DNA of 11,912 nucleotides from Candidatus Adlerbacteria bacterium (GTDB taxonomy: Bacteria > Patescibacteriota > Minisyncoccia > Phycocordibacterales > SBAW01): the NCBI GenBank assembly GCA_903840375.1, contig CAIMFR010000071.1:1-11912 (forward strand), in the 5' to 3' direction. Within the stretch, counting starts at the first letter, position 1. The number at the start of each line of letters is the position of its first letter. The translations under genes were made by a program, and so were the position numbers. This document shows positions 1-6,094 of this stretch, piece after piece. The notes below the pieces were generated by a model. The model was given only the letters and a program-made list of their open reading frames with translations, was not told where the DNA came from and made no database searches.

Positions 1-618
1 GGTTTTTGTGCCGAATTTGATCGCAGCAGTATCGGCTGGTGTCGCGATCGAGATATTGGCTTCGACGCGCATCTCGCCCTTTTCCATATTTGCATCGCTT
101 GCACCCAGATAGCGAAGAAGGAGCTGGAGCTCTCGTGCGAAGATGCCGGCATCTTCTGCGCTATGTATGACAGGCTCTGTCACAAGCTCCATCAGTGGAA
201 CTCCTGCACGATTGAAATCTACAAGGCTCTTAGCTCCCTCATGCTGCGAACGGGCCGTGTCTTCTTCCAAATGTACGCGGGTTACCTCTATGCCGTTGAT
301 CGCGCCACCACGAACAAGCGGATAAGCATACTGGCTTATCTGATACCCCTTCGGAATATCCGGGTAGAAGTAATTCTTCCTATCAAACTCGGAATAATCA
401 GCAAGGATCGAGCCGAGTGCCGTGCCGACCAGCAAAACCTTATGAACAGCGTCTCGGTTTATGACCGGAAGCGTACCAGGATGTGCCATACATACCGGAC
501 AAATGTTCACGTTAGGCCTTTTTTCTTCAGCGTCGTTGCGACACCCACAGAACATCTTAGTCTTTGTCTTAAGCTCTGCGTGTATTTCAAGACCGATGGT
601 TGGCAGATAATCACTCAT
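1..618 (-). CDS. gatB: Asp/Glu-tRNA(Asn/Gln) amidotransferase subunit B, 5' part (cut by window edge)
   Basis: GatB is the kinase and transamidation subunit of the GatCAB complex. It phosphorylates Glu on misacylated Glu-tRNA(Gln), or Asp on Asp-tRNA(Asn), and amidates it with ammonia from GatA. I translated the minus strand by eye and read 206 residues, open to the left edge; the C-terminal half lies outside the window. Seen: the N-terminal GLEIHAEL, then FCGC and CPVCMAHPG, the paired cysteines of the GatB zinc site, then DRKNYFYPDIPKGYQISQY, HLEEDTAR, DFNRAGVPLMELVTEP and EMRVEANIS. These are family hallmarks in the usual order. The start (ATG at 618-616) fits because GatB proteins begin a few residues before GLEIH. 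obgE ends 23 bases upstream on the same strand, so the two may be co-transcribed. The bases before the ATG (TTATTACGC) contain no ribosome binding site; a possible -10 (TACAAT) lies 11 bases before it. Confidence 0.96.
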   Translation of the reverse strand, partial: MSDYLPTIGLEIHAELKTKTKMFCGCRNDAEEKRPNVNICPVCMAHPGTLPVINRDAVHKVLLVGTALGSILADYSEFDRKNYFYPDIPKGYQISQYAYPLVRGGAINGIEVTRVHLEEDTARSQHEGAKSLVDFNRAGVPLMELVTEPVIHSAEDAGIFARELQLLLRYLGASDANMEKGEMRVEANISIATPADTAAIKFGTKT

Positions 619-641
619 GCGTAATAACTATTGTATATGCA

Positions 642-1613
642 CTAGCGTAAGGCAGCAAGAAGGGAGCTACTAAGCTTCTGTATCTCTACATCATCTATTA
701 TGGACACCACCATGTCGACATCTTTCTTGATCATCTCAAATGATTTTATTACACCTTGTATTTGTTCACTATCTCGGATATCCGATTTCGTTAAGACGAT
801 AAATTCCGGCTTCTTGCTCAATATACCTCCTTCGAACTGTTCGATCTCCGTACGAACGGCTTTGTAATCTTTTATAGGATCTGCTGACTCAAGTGAGACG
901 CAATGCACCAACAATCTTGTTCGTGATATGTGTCGTAGGAATTTATAGCCGAGCCCTTTCCCTTCGGACGCACCCTCTATAAGCCCCGGTATGTCTGCGA
1001 GAACATAGCCATACAGCATTCCTAGGTTGGGATCGAGTGTGGTGAACTCATAAGCGCCTACTTTAGCCGAAGCTCCGGTAAGCACGTTTAGCAGCGATGA
1101 CTTGCCCGCATTTGGTAAACCTATAAGCCCCGCATCTGCGATGATAGACAGGTTGATCTCCAGCTCGGCAAATTCTCCCCGCGCCCCAGGAGTACTCTCT
1201 ACCGGAGAACGGTTGATCGATGACTTAAAGACGGCATTCCCTGCCCCTCCACGACCGCCTTTAAGCACGAGGAGGGTCTCTCCATCCTTGAGGAGCTCAA
1301 ATTGCTCGCCTGTGCTCTTATTGAGCACCACAGAGCCAATTGGGAGGTCTACCACCAGGTCTGCACCGCCGCGGCCGGCCTTATTTCTTTCGCTACCGTT
1401 GTCTCCTTCACCTGCAGTGAAATTCTTTTCTCCACGATACCTGGACAGCAGGTTTACATCCCGCACGCCGCGAATATATACATTGCCACCGTCACCGCCA
1501 TTGCCGCCGGAAGGACCGGAGTATTCCTTACCCTTCAAATGAAGCCAGCGCACAACACCATCGCCGCCCTTGCCTGCGCGAGCGGTTATAGTCAATTCAT
1601 CAACAAATGCCAT
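642..1613 (-). CDS. obgE: Obg-family ribosome-associated GTPase
   Basis: Obg (CgtA) is an essential GTPase of late 50S ribosome assembly that also links ribosome state to growth control. The 323-residue product begins with the Gly-rich Obg fold (residues 1 to about 158; GPSGGNGGDGGNV at 33-45, TAGEGDNG at 66-73, KAGRGGADL at 78-86). The G domain follows: P-loop GLPNAGKS at 165-172, switch-I region with Thr at 191-192, DIPG at 207-210 and base-specificity motif TKSD at 275-278. The chain stops about 45 residues after TKSD, so the C-terminal OCT domain present in many Gram-positive Obg proteins is absent. TKSD in place of NKxD is a tolerated variant. ATG 1613-1611 matches the conserved N-terminus (MAFVDE). 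There is no Shine-Dalgarno; a TGG-TATTGT element sits 6 bases before the ATG. The membrane-protein gene upstream ends 21 bases away. Confidence 0.97.
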   Translation of the reverse strand: MAFVDELTITARAGKGGDGVVRWLHLKGKEYSGPSGGNGGDGGNVYIRGVRDVNLLSRYRGEKNFTAGEGDNGSERNKAGRGGADLVVDLPIGSVVLNKSTGEQFELLKDGETLLVLKGGRGGAGNAVFKSSINRSPVESTPGARGEFAELEINLSIIADAGLIGLPNAGKSSLLNVLTGASAKVGAYEFTTLDPNLGMLYGYVLADIPGLIEGASEGKGLGYKFLRHISRTRLLVHCVSLESADPIKDYKAVRTEIEQFEGGILSKKPEFIVLTKSDIRDSEQIQGVIKSFEMIKKDVDMVVSIIDDVEIQKLSSSLLAALR

Positions 1614-1619
1614 GTCTGT

Positions 1620-1628
1620 ACAATACCA
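1620..1628 (-). promoter_or_regulatory. Putative extended -10 element of obgE, leaderless spacing
   Basis: On the minus strand TGG is followed by TATTGT, with 6 bases (ACAGAC) between the hexamer and the obgE ATG. TATTGT matches 4 of 6 bases of TATAAT. A start site about 7 bases past the hexamer would fall on the A of the ATG. No convincing -35 is visible; a T-rich run precedes. The same arrangement occurs before secA and the gene at 6095-8359. The call rests on this recurrence. Confidence 0.45.
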
Positions 1629-1634
1629 AAAAAT

Positions 1635-1970
1635 CTAGAAAAAGATATGGAGAATCCATGCCACTAATGAAAGCATCAAAGACCCCTCCAGAGCCGGTAT
1701 GAACCCCGAAACATAGAATCCGGCTATGAAGGTTGACAGGAACCAAAAAAGCAACGCATTTAGGACAAAGGAAAATAAACCGAGAGTTAGGAGATTTATC
1801 GGCAATGCGAGGATGCCGAGTATCGGACGTATCGTCACACCGAGAATGCCCCACAAGACGGCAACAATGAGCGCGATATAAAAATTCTCAATTGCGATCC
1901 CCGGAACAAAACGTGCAATTAACAGAAGTGCTGCTGCTATAGCACATACACGTATTAAAACTTTTATCAT
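1635..1970 (-). CDS. Small four-helix membrane protein, phage-holin-4 (PF04020/YvlD-like) family
   Basis: The 111-residue hydrophobic protein has about four membrane segments, near residues 5-22, 28-50, 55-78 and 84-110. The core of short polar turns between helices, TIRPILGILALPINLLTLGLF and following FVLNALLFWFLS, is characteristic of the family named phage holin family 4 superfamily IV. These proteins are mostly chromosomal and of unknown role, and the holin name should not be read as a lysis function. A longer reading back to 2069 exists, but it would overlap the secA 3' end. The residues before M34 of that reading are polar and unlike the family, so I start at ATG 1970-1968. secA ends 43 bases upstream. 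A TATTAT hexamer at 1985-1980 gives a possible promoter 9 bases before the ATG; read-through from secA is the alternative. Confidence 0.85.
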   Translation of the reverse strand: MIKVLIRVCAIAAALLLIARFVPGIAIENFYIALIVAVLWGILGVTIRPILGILALPINLLTLGLFSFVLNALLFWFLSTFIAGFYVSGFIPALEGSLMLSLVAWILHIFF

Positions 1971-1979
1971 ACTCACATG

Positions 1980-1985
1980 ATAATA
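1980..1985 (-). promoter_or_regulatory. Candidate -10 hexamer for the small membrane protein gene
   Basis: TATTAT (5 of 6 to TATAAT) lies in the 43-base gap after secA, 9 bases before the ATG at 1970. A start 6-7 bases on would leave a leader of only 2-3 bases. No terminator for secA is visible in this gap, so transcription may also continue from secA. Confidence 0.3.
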
Positions 1986-2013
1986 TATTTTTTCAAATCC
2001 TACATTCCCCTGT

Positions 2014-4479
2014 TTATTTCCCGCAGCACTTTTTGTATTTTTTTCCTGAGCCACAAATACATGGATCATTGCGACCCTGTTCCTTTTTTTCTTCTGCAGA
2101 CGGTATCTGGGAAGTCGGAGTACCGAGATTTATTATCGGAGAGGGAGATGTCGTTGATGCGAGCGCCGTAGCGCGCCGTGCTACATCGTTGCTCATTCTG
2201 CTAAGAATATCGAACACACGTTCTGCAAACGTAAGCTCCAGATCTTTGTATGCACGCAAGCCTTCCTTGCGATACTCGGTAAGAGGATCGCGTTGGCCAT
2301 ACGCACGCAGGTTGACGCTTCCACGCAGATACTCCATCGACTCGAGATGGTCCACCCATAGCATGTCGAGTGTTTGCAGAACGACTCCGCGCGATGCCGA
2401 TAAAAATTCTTCGCGACCAAATTCTGTTTCTTTGCTTTCTAAAACCTGCTTTGCTGCTTCGCTCTCACCTGCCAATTCATTTAGTACGCTTGCAACATCA
2501 TCAAGTGAACCTGTGAGGATCTTGCGACGGCGTTCGTACACCGCACGACGCTGACGGTCGAGAACATTGTCGAACTCGAGCACATGCTTGCGCGAGTCGA
2601 AGTTGAATCCTTCTATCTTGGTCTGTGCACTCTCAAGTGCGCGAGTTATCAAACTGTTTTCGATCGGTTCATCTTCCGGTATACCAAAGCGCCCCATCAA
2701 ACCTTTTATAGAATCCGGCGCGAATACACGCATCAAGCTGTCTTCCAGCGATACAAAAAATTGCGTCTCGCCGGGGTCGCCCTGTCTGCCGGAACGCCCA
2801 CGGAGCTGATTGTCGATACGACGCGCCTCATGCCTTTCAGTACCTATGACGAACAGTCCGCCAAGCGACTTCACTTCTTCTTGCATCTCGGGTGTAGCTG
2901 CAATGCCGCCGAGCTTGATGTCGACGCCGCGGCCCGCCATGTTCGTGGCGACTGTCACCCTGCCCTTCTGCCCTGCGCCGGCGACTATCTCGCCCTCACG
3001 TTCGTGATTCTTGGCATTGAGCATTTCGTGCGGCACCCCTTCGCGCTTGAGATATGCGGATAACAACTCGTTCTTTTCTATTGAAACAGTGCCTATAAGT
3101 ATCGGCTGACCTTTCTCATGACGCCCCTTGATGACGCGTGCGAGCGCAGCAAACTTACCCTTCTCTGTCTGGAAGATCTGATCGTTTCTGTCGATACGCA
3201 CCACATTACGGTTCGTCGGAATCTCTACAGTCTCAAGCCCATATACTTTGTAAAATTCTTCTGCGGAAGTTTTTGCTGTACCGGTCATACCTGAAAGTTT
3301 CTCGTATAGGCGAAAATAATTCTGATACGTGATAGACGCGAACGTGCGAGATTCTTTCTGCACAGCGACACCCTCCTTCGCCTCTATAGCCTGATGCAAC
3401 CCCTCCGACCAGCGACGTCCCGGCTGCATGCGGCCGGTGAATTCGTCGACAATAACTATCTCGCCATTCCGAACTACATATTCTTTGTCGAGATGATAAA
3501 GAGCCTTTGCGCGCACCGCGGTCTCGAGGTGATGCACGAACTTTATTCCGGCATCAGTGTAAATATTATCGACGCCAAGCACTTTCTCTGCGCGGCCGAT
3601 ACCCTCGTCCGTAAGCTGAATCGCCTTCATCTTCTCATCGACTGTGTAGTCACGTTCGATCTCGAGATGCTGCACAATCTCGGCAAAACGCCGATATAGA
3701 TCTTCTGACTCTGAAGCAGGAGCAGAAATGATTAAAGGAGTGCGCGCCTCGTCTATCAGAATAGAATCGATCTCGTCTACGATCGCATAAAAATGTCCAC
3801 GCTGGCGCAACTCGTCTGCACGATATGAAATATTGTCGCGCAAATAATCGAAACCGAACTCACTATTCGTGCCGTAGGTGATATCCGCCTCGTACGCCTC
3901 CCTGCGAGTACACGGGCGAAGAAATTCATGGAAGACACGGAAACTGCCTTCTTCATCGCGTATCGCGTCATTTTCAGAATGCGTAAGATCGTAACGAAAC
4001 GATGTGTCATGGTTGATGACGCCGACCGACAAACCAAGTGCTGCATACACCTGCCCCATCCATACGACATCACGTCGTGCGAGATAGTCATTAACAGTGA
4101 TGACATGCACACCGTGTGCGGGAAGCGCGTTGAGATAGGCAGGAAGCGTTGCAACAAGCGTCTTACCTTCACCGGTCTTCATCTCGGCAATACTATGATT
4201 GTGGAGGACCATACCTCCAATGAGCTGGACATCGAACGGGCGCAGCTTGAGCGTTCTGCGTGCACTCTCACGAACGACTGCGAACACTTCAGGCAGAAGA
4301 CCATCAAGAGTCTCTCCAGCCACCAGACGGTTGCGGAACTCCTGCGTCTTAGCCTTGAGTGTTTCGTCGGAAAGCGCCTGCATTTCCATCTCGAAACCGC
4401 CTATAGCAGAGACCGCTTGAGCGCTCTGTTGCAACAATTTCGCACCCGGATCGCCGAAAAAACCTTTGAAGGAAAACAT
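2014..4479 (-). CDS. secA: Preprotein translocase ATPase SecA
   Basis: SecA is the motor that pushes unfolded preproteins through SecYEG at the cytoplasmic membrane. The product has 821 residues. Seen in order: PFDVQLIGG and Walker A MKTGEGKT (100-107), DYLARRD (131-137), TYGTNSEFGFDYLRDN (201-216), Walker B DEID in VDEIDSILIDEARTPLIIS, the preprotein-crosslinking region through SITYQNYFRLYEKLSGMTGT, VATNMAGRGVDIKLGG and QLRGRSGRQGDPG of NBD2, and the two-helix-finger region VVLQTLDMLWVDHL (from 699). A C-terminal CxCx8CC zinc motif sits at the extreme end. Compared from memory with E. coli SecA there are about 27 extra residues between GVIN (153-156) and REAY (193-196). The helical wing segment before VVLQTLD is only about 45 residues, against roughly 110. 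There is no Shine-Dalgarno; TGG-TAGTAT stands 6 bases before the ATG. Confidence 0.98.
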   Translation of the reverse strand: MFSFKGFFGDPGAKLLQQSAQAVSAIGGFEMEMQALSDETLKAKTQEFRNRLVAGETLDGLLPEVFAVVRESARRTLKLRPFDVQLIGGMVLHNHSIAEMKTGEGKTLVATLPAYLNALPAHGVHVITVNDYLARRDVVWMGQVYAALGLSVGVINHDTSFRYDLTHSENDAIRDEEGSFRVFHEFLRPCTRREAYEADITYGTNSEFGFDYLRDNISYRADELRQRGHFYAIVDEIDSILIDEARTPLIISAPASESEDLYRRFAEIVQHLEIERDYTVDEKMKAIQLTDEGIGRAEKVLGVDNIYTDAGIKFVHHLETAVRAKALYHLDKEYVVRNGEIVIVDEFTGRMQPGRRWSEGLHQAIEAKEGVAVQKESRTFASITYQNYFRLYEKLSGMTGTAKTSAEEFYKVYGLETVEIPTNRNVVRIDRNDQIFQTEKGKFAALARVIKGRHEKGQPILIGTVSIEKNELLSAYLKREGVPHEMLNAKNHEREGEIVAGAGQKGRVTVATNMAGRGVDIKLGGIAATPEMQEEVKSLGGLFVIGTERHEARRIDNQLRGRSGRQGDPGETQFFVSLEDSLMRVFAPDSIKGLMGRFGIPEDEPIENSLITRALESAQTKIEGFNFDSRKHVLEFDNVLDRQRRAVYERRRKILTGSLDDVASVLNELAGESEAAKQVLESKETEFGREEFLSASRGVVLQTLDMLWVDHLESMEYLRGSVNLRAYGQRDPLTEYRKEGLRAYKDLELTFAERVFDILSRMSNDVARRATALASTTSPSPIINLGTPTSQIPSAEEKKEQGRNDPCICGSGKKYKKCCGK

Positions 4480-4485
4480 AACAAC

Positions 4486-4494
4486 ATACTACCA
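4486..4494 (-). promoter_or_regulatory. Putative extended -10 of secA, abutting an upstream terminator
   Basis: Minus-strand TGG-TAGTAT (4 of 6 to TATAAT) is followed by six bases, GTTGTT, and the secA ATG. It begins one base after the TTTTT tract of the terminator at 4496-4539, so any -35 contact would lie inside the terminator hairpin. The spacing predicts a transcript starting at or next to the initiation codon. Confidence 0.45.
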
Positions 4495-4495
4495 C

Positions 4496-4539
4496 AAAAA
4501 GGAGAATCCCGCTCCCCTTTCAGGGGGAACGGGATTCTC
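4496..4539 (-). terminator. Strong Rho-independent terminator of the tiny peptide gene
   Basis: On the minus strand a 16-bp stem (arms at plus 4524-4539 and 4502-4517, one G-U pair, six-base loop CTGAAA) is followed one base later by TTTTT. The plus-strand reading lacks a T tract, so the terminator works in the minus direction. It ends the transcript carrying the peptide gene at 4585-4647 and insulates it from secA, which starts 17 bases further on. Confidence 0.85.
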
Positions 4540-4549
4540 TCCAGGGCAA

Positions 4550-4577
4550 CTTTGTCGACTAAAATGAGTCAACAAAG
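4550..4577 (-). repeat. Inverted repeat (11-bp hairpin) just after the tiny gene stop codon
   Basis: Minus-strand CTTTGTTGACT and AGTCGACAAAG pair over 11 positions around the loop CATTTT. The single non-Watson-Crick position is a U-G wobble in the minus-strand RNA and would be a C-A mismatch in the plus-strand RNA, so minus transcription is favoured. The hairpin begins 7 bases after the peptide stop codon and sits directly before the terminator. No T tract follows it. Confidence 0.6.
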
Positions 4578-4584
4578 CGACGCG

Positions 4585-4647
4585 TTAGCGGCGCTTCTTT
4601 GCTGCCTTCTTTGCTACTTTTTTTACTGCTTTCTTTTTTGCTGCCAT
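4585..4647 (-). CDS. 20-residue Lys/Ala/Arg-rich basic peptide
   Basis: This short gene reads MAAKKKAVKK then VAKKAAKKRR and a TAA stop: ten lysines, two arginines and otherwise only Ala, Val and Met. The KK-AxK pattern resembles lysine-rich tails of bacterial histone-H1-like or HU-like proteins, so binding to nucleic acid is a reasonable guess, not a demonstrated function. The case for a real gene is that it has its own strong terminator downstream, lies in an otherwise gene-free gap, and its ATG is preceded by a small leader hairpin. The case against is its length, low complexity and lack of a ribosome binding site (CACTACT before the ATG). It may instead be part of a structured RNA. I did not recognise a named family. 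Confidence 0.55.
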   Translation of the reverse strand: MAAKKKAVKKVAKKAAKKRR

Positions 4648-4651
4648 AGTA

Positions 4652-4670
4652 GTGGCGACTTGCGTCGCAC
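4652..4670 (-). promoter_or_regulatory. Leader hairpin with GCAA tetraloop before the tiny gene
   Basis: Minus-strand GTGCGAC-GCAA-GTCGCCAC folds as a 7-bp stem with one bulged C and a GNRA-type GCAA loop. It ends four bases before the ATG at 4647. A hairpin this close could hinder or position ribosomes. It is short enough that chance cannot be excluded. Confidence 0.4.
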
Positions 4671-4695
4671 ATTTTGGTTGCACATCGATCGACCT

Positions 4696-4733
4696 TGTTC
4701 GTCACACGTTGCCCTGAACAAATGTGACGAACA
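4696..4733. repeat. Perfect 11-bp inverted repeat upstream of the tiny gene
   Basis: TGTTCGTCACA at 4696-4706 is exactly complementary to TGTGACGAACA at 4723-4733, with a 16-base spacer. It could be an RNA hairpin in the leader of the tiny gene or a dyad protein-binding site. The gap around it (4648-4847, 200 bases) has no coding signal on either strand. Other contents are a short GTATCA-G-TGATAC dyad at 4757-4769 and the AT-rich DnaA-box stretch. Confidence 0.6.
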
Positions 4734-4802
4734 CATTCTCGATGCTCTATCTACAAGTATCAGTGATACCGAGTGCACATACAATGATAAAAAATATTTT
4801 TC

Positions 4803-4811
4803 TGTGGATAA
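4803..4811 (-). promoter_or_regulatory. Perfect DnaA-box 9-mer in an AT-rich stretch
   Basis: The minus strand reads TTATCCACA, the canonical high-affinity DnaA box. It lies within about 80 bases of A/T-rich sequence (roughly 4780-4860) that includes runs such as AAAAATATTTTT and TTTTTTAAAAAA. Only one exact box is present and no dnaA, dnaN, rpmH or parAB gene is near, so I do not call an origin. It could be a titration or regulatory site, or chance. Confidence 0.35.
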
Positions 4812-4847
4812 CCGATGCAAAATAAAAAAATATTTCCGTGAACTTTT

Positions 4848-5861
4848 TTAAAAAACTTTTTGCACTTCTGTTTCTACTTTTATATTTAACACATCGCGCA
4901 TTTTTTCTATCACAGAATCTGCAAGTGCGTAAACATCGCACGACGATGTCCCCCGATCTGCCACAATGATGAGTGGTTGTTTCTCGAACAGACGCGCACC
5001 ACCGATACGCATTCCGCGCACATGCAGTGCGTGATCAAGAAGCCACGCGAGAGAAACTTTTGCACCCGTCTCCGCCGGATACGACGGCAGGTCTGGAAAC
5101 CGTTCTCGTAACTGCATTGCTTTTTCCGCCGAGACTATAGGATTGAGAAAGAATGACCCAGCGGTTCCTTCTTTCGACAAGTCAGGAAACTTACGTGCAC
5201 GAATTGAGAGTATTGCATCCCGAATTTCCTGAAGAGTTGGTGCTGCATTACCGGTAAAAAACTCTGAAAGATCACGATATGAAATATTCGGCGTTCCTTT
5301 TCTATGCAACAGAAATGCGACACGAGTAATAAAATATATTCCGGGATTTTTTTTGAAAAGACTCATTCGGTAGCTGAACTTGCATTCACTTTTTTCAAAT
5401 CTCGTAATCCGCCCCGTTTGTATATGAAAAGCTTCAACCCACACAAGCGCATCTTTCGCTTCCGCACCATATGCGCCGATATTCTGCACAGGTGCAGCGC
5501 CAACAGTGCCGGGAATACCGGAGAGATTCTCAATACCCCACAACCCCCTAGCAATAGCTCGCGCCACAACAGCGTCCCAAGACTCACCGGCACCGGCGAC
5601 AAGAATAGACGAATCGCCGTCACCGGCGATCAGCTCAACGCCGAGCATGTCCATTTTCAATACCAATCCGGGAAACCCCACATCATCGGCTAGTGTGTTC
5701 GACCCACCACCGAGCGCGAGCACTTTTAGTTTTTTTTCTTTTGCAAAATCAATAGCTTCGCGGAGATCATCAAGACTTTGCACTCGTACAAAAAAACGCG
5801 CCGGCCCGCCAATGTTAAAGGTGGTCAGCGGTGCGAGCGGCACATTCTCTTCTATATACAT
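4848..5861 (-). CDS. murB: UDP-N-acetylenolpyruvoylglucosamine reductase
   Basis: MurB is the FAD enzyme that uses NADPH to reduce UDP-GlcNAc-enolpyruvate to UDP-MurNAc in the cytoplasm, committing material to peptidoglycan. The 337-residue product shows N-terminal PLAPLTTFNIGG, FAD-binding LGGGSN (50-55), ENLSGIPGTVGAAPVQNIGA (111-130), SYRMSLFK with the active-site Arg at 165, GTAGSFFLNP with the proton-donor Ser at 236, WLLD, MRIGGA, and C-terminal ETEVQ with Glu 332 at the catalytic position. The SYRxSxF region and overall length place it with E. coli-like type I MurB. Three long T/A runs around the stop codon may help end transcription, but I see no GC-rich terminator. The start is supported by the family N-terminus. 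No ribosome binding site precedes it (ACAGAATT). Confidence 0.97.
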   Translation of the reverse strand: MYIEENVPLAPLTTFNIGGPARFFVRVQSLDDLREAIDFAKEKKLKVLALGGGSNTLADDVGFPGLVLKMDMLGVELIAGDGDSSILVAGAGESWDAVVARAIARGLWGIENLSGIPGTVGAAPVQNIGAYGAEAKDALVWVEAFHIQTGRITRFEKSECKFSYRMSLFKKNPGIYFITRVAFLLHRKGTPNISYRDLSEFFTGNAAPTLQEIRDAILSIRARKFPDLSKEGTAGSFFLNPIVSAEKAMQLRERFPDLPSYPAETGAKVSLAWLLDHALHVRGMRIGGARLFEKQPLIIVADRGTSSCDVYALADSVIEKMRDVLNIKVETEVQKVF

Positions 5862-5884
5862 AATTCTGTATGATCACGCACAGT

Positions 5885-5968
5885 ATGTGCGCCGTATGGG
5901 AAGCGGAAGCGAACTCCAAACATTGTTCTATAAATGTGAGTGCAGTCCGCTCCCCATGCGGCGTACAT
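5885..5968. repeat. Imperfect 23-bp inverted repeat in the murB upstream gap
   Basis: The arms at 5885-5907 and 5946-5968 are complementary except at three positions, all transitions. Read as plus-strand RNA these give 20 Watson-Crick pairs, two G-U wobbles and one A-C mismatch; as minus-strand RNA two of the three become mismatches. The 38-base spacer contains a further small dyad, ACATT and AATGT. There is no T tract on either side, so it is not a terminator. It fills most of the 135 bases between the murB start and the terminator at 5997. It may be a structured leader, a small RNA or a mobile-repeat remnant. Confidence 0.7.
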
Positions 5969-5996
5969 GTGAACAGTATACACACATTTTTAATGT

Positions 5997-6028
5997 GCGA
6001 AAAACCCCACCGAAGTGGGGATTTTCGC
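5997..6028 (-). terminator. Rho-independent terminator with UUCG loop for the polymerase/ligase gene
   Basis: On the minus strand CCCCAC-TTCG-GTGGGG is followed by TTTTT. The stem can extend outward past one T-T mismatch through AAAA/TTTT and GCG/CGC. The C(UUCG)G tetraloop is a classic stabilising loop. It lies 66 bases after the stop codon of the gene at 6095-8359 and separates that transcript from murB. A smaller GC palindrome, GCCCGCTGCGGGC, lies at 6047-6059 between stop and terminator. Confidence 0.85.
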
Positions 6029-6094
6029 AGAACTTTGTTTGGAAGAGCCCGCTGCGGGCACTCACACAGACTAGTGTAGCACGATTATTTTTTA

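Noticed and set aside
163..624. 153-residue plus-strand frame at the left end
   Set aside because: Antisense to gatB, whose minus-strand translation matches the GatB N-terminus without interruption.
1635..1970. Prophage remnant suggested by the phage-holin-like protein
   Set aside because: The family is widespread in chromosomes without phages. No endolysin, integrase or structural phage gene is nearby, and both neighbours are housekeeping genes.
3928..4851. 307-residue open frame on the plus strand
   Set aside because: It is antisense to the 5' part of secA and continues through the terminator and hairpins. No family resemblance; composition is typical of a shadow of a GC-moderate gene.
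5983..5997. Small AT-rich palindrome CACATT-TTT-AATGTG
   Set aside because: Six weak base pairs next to the real terminator; too short to interpret alone.
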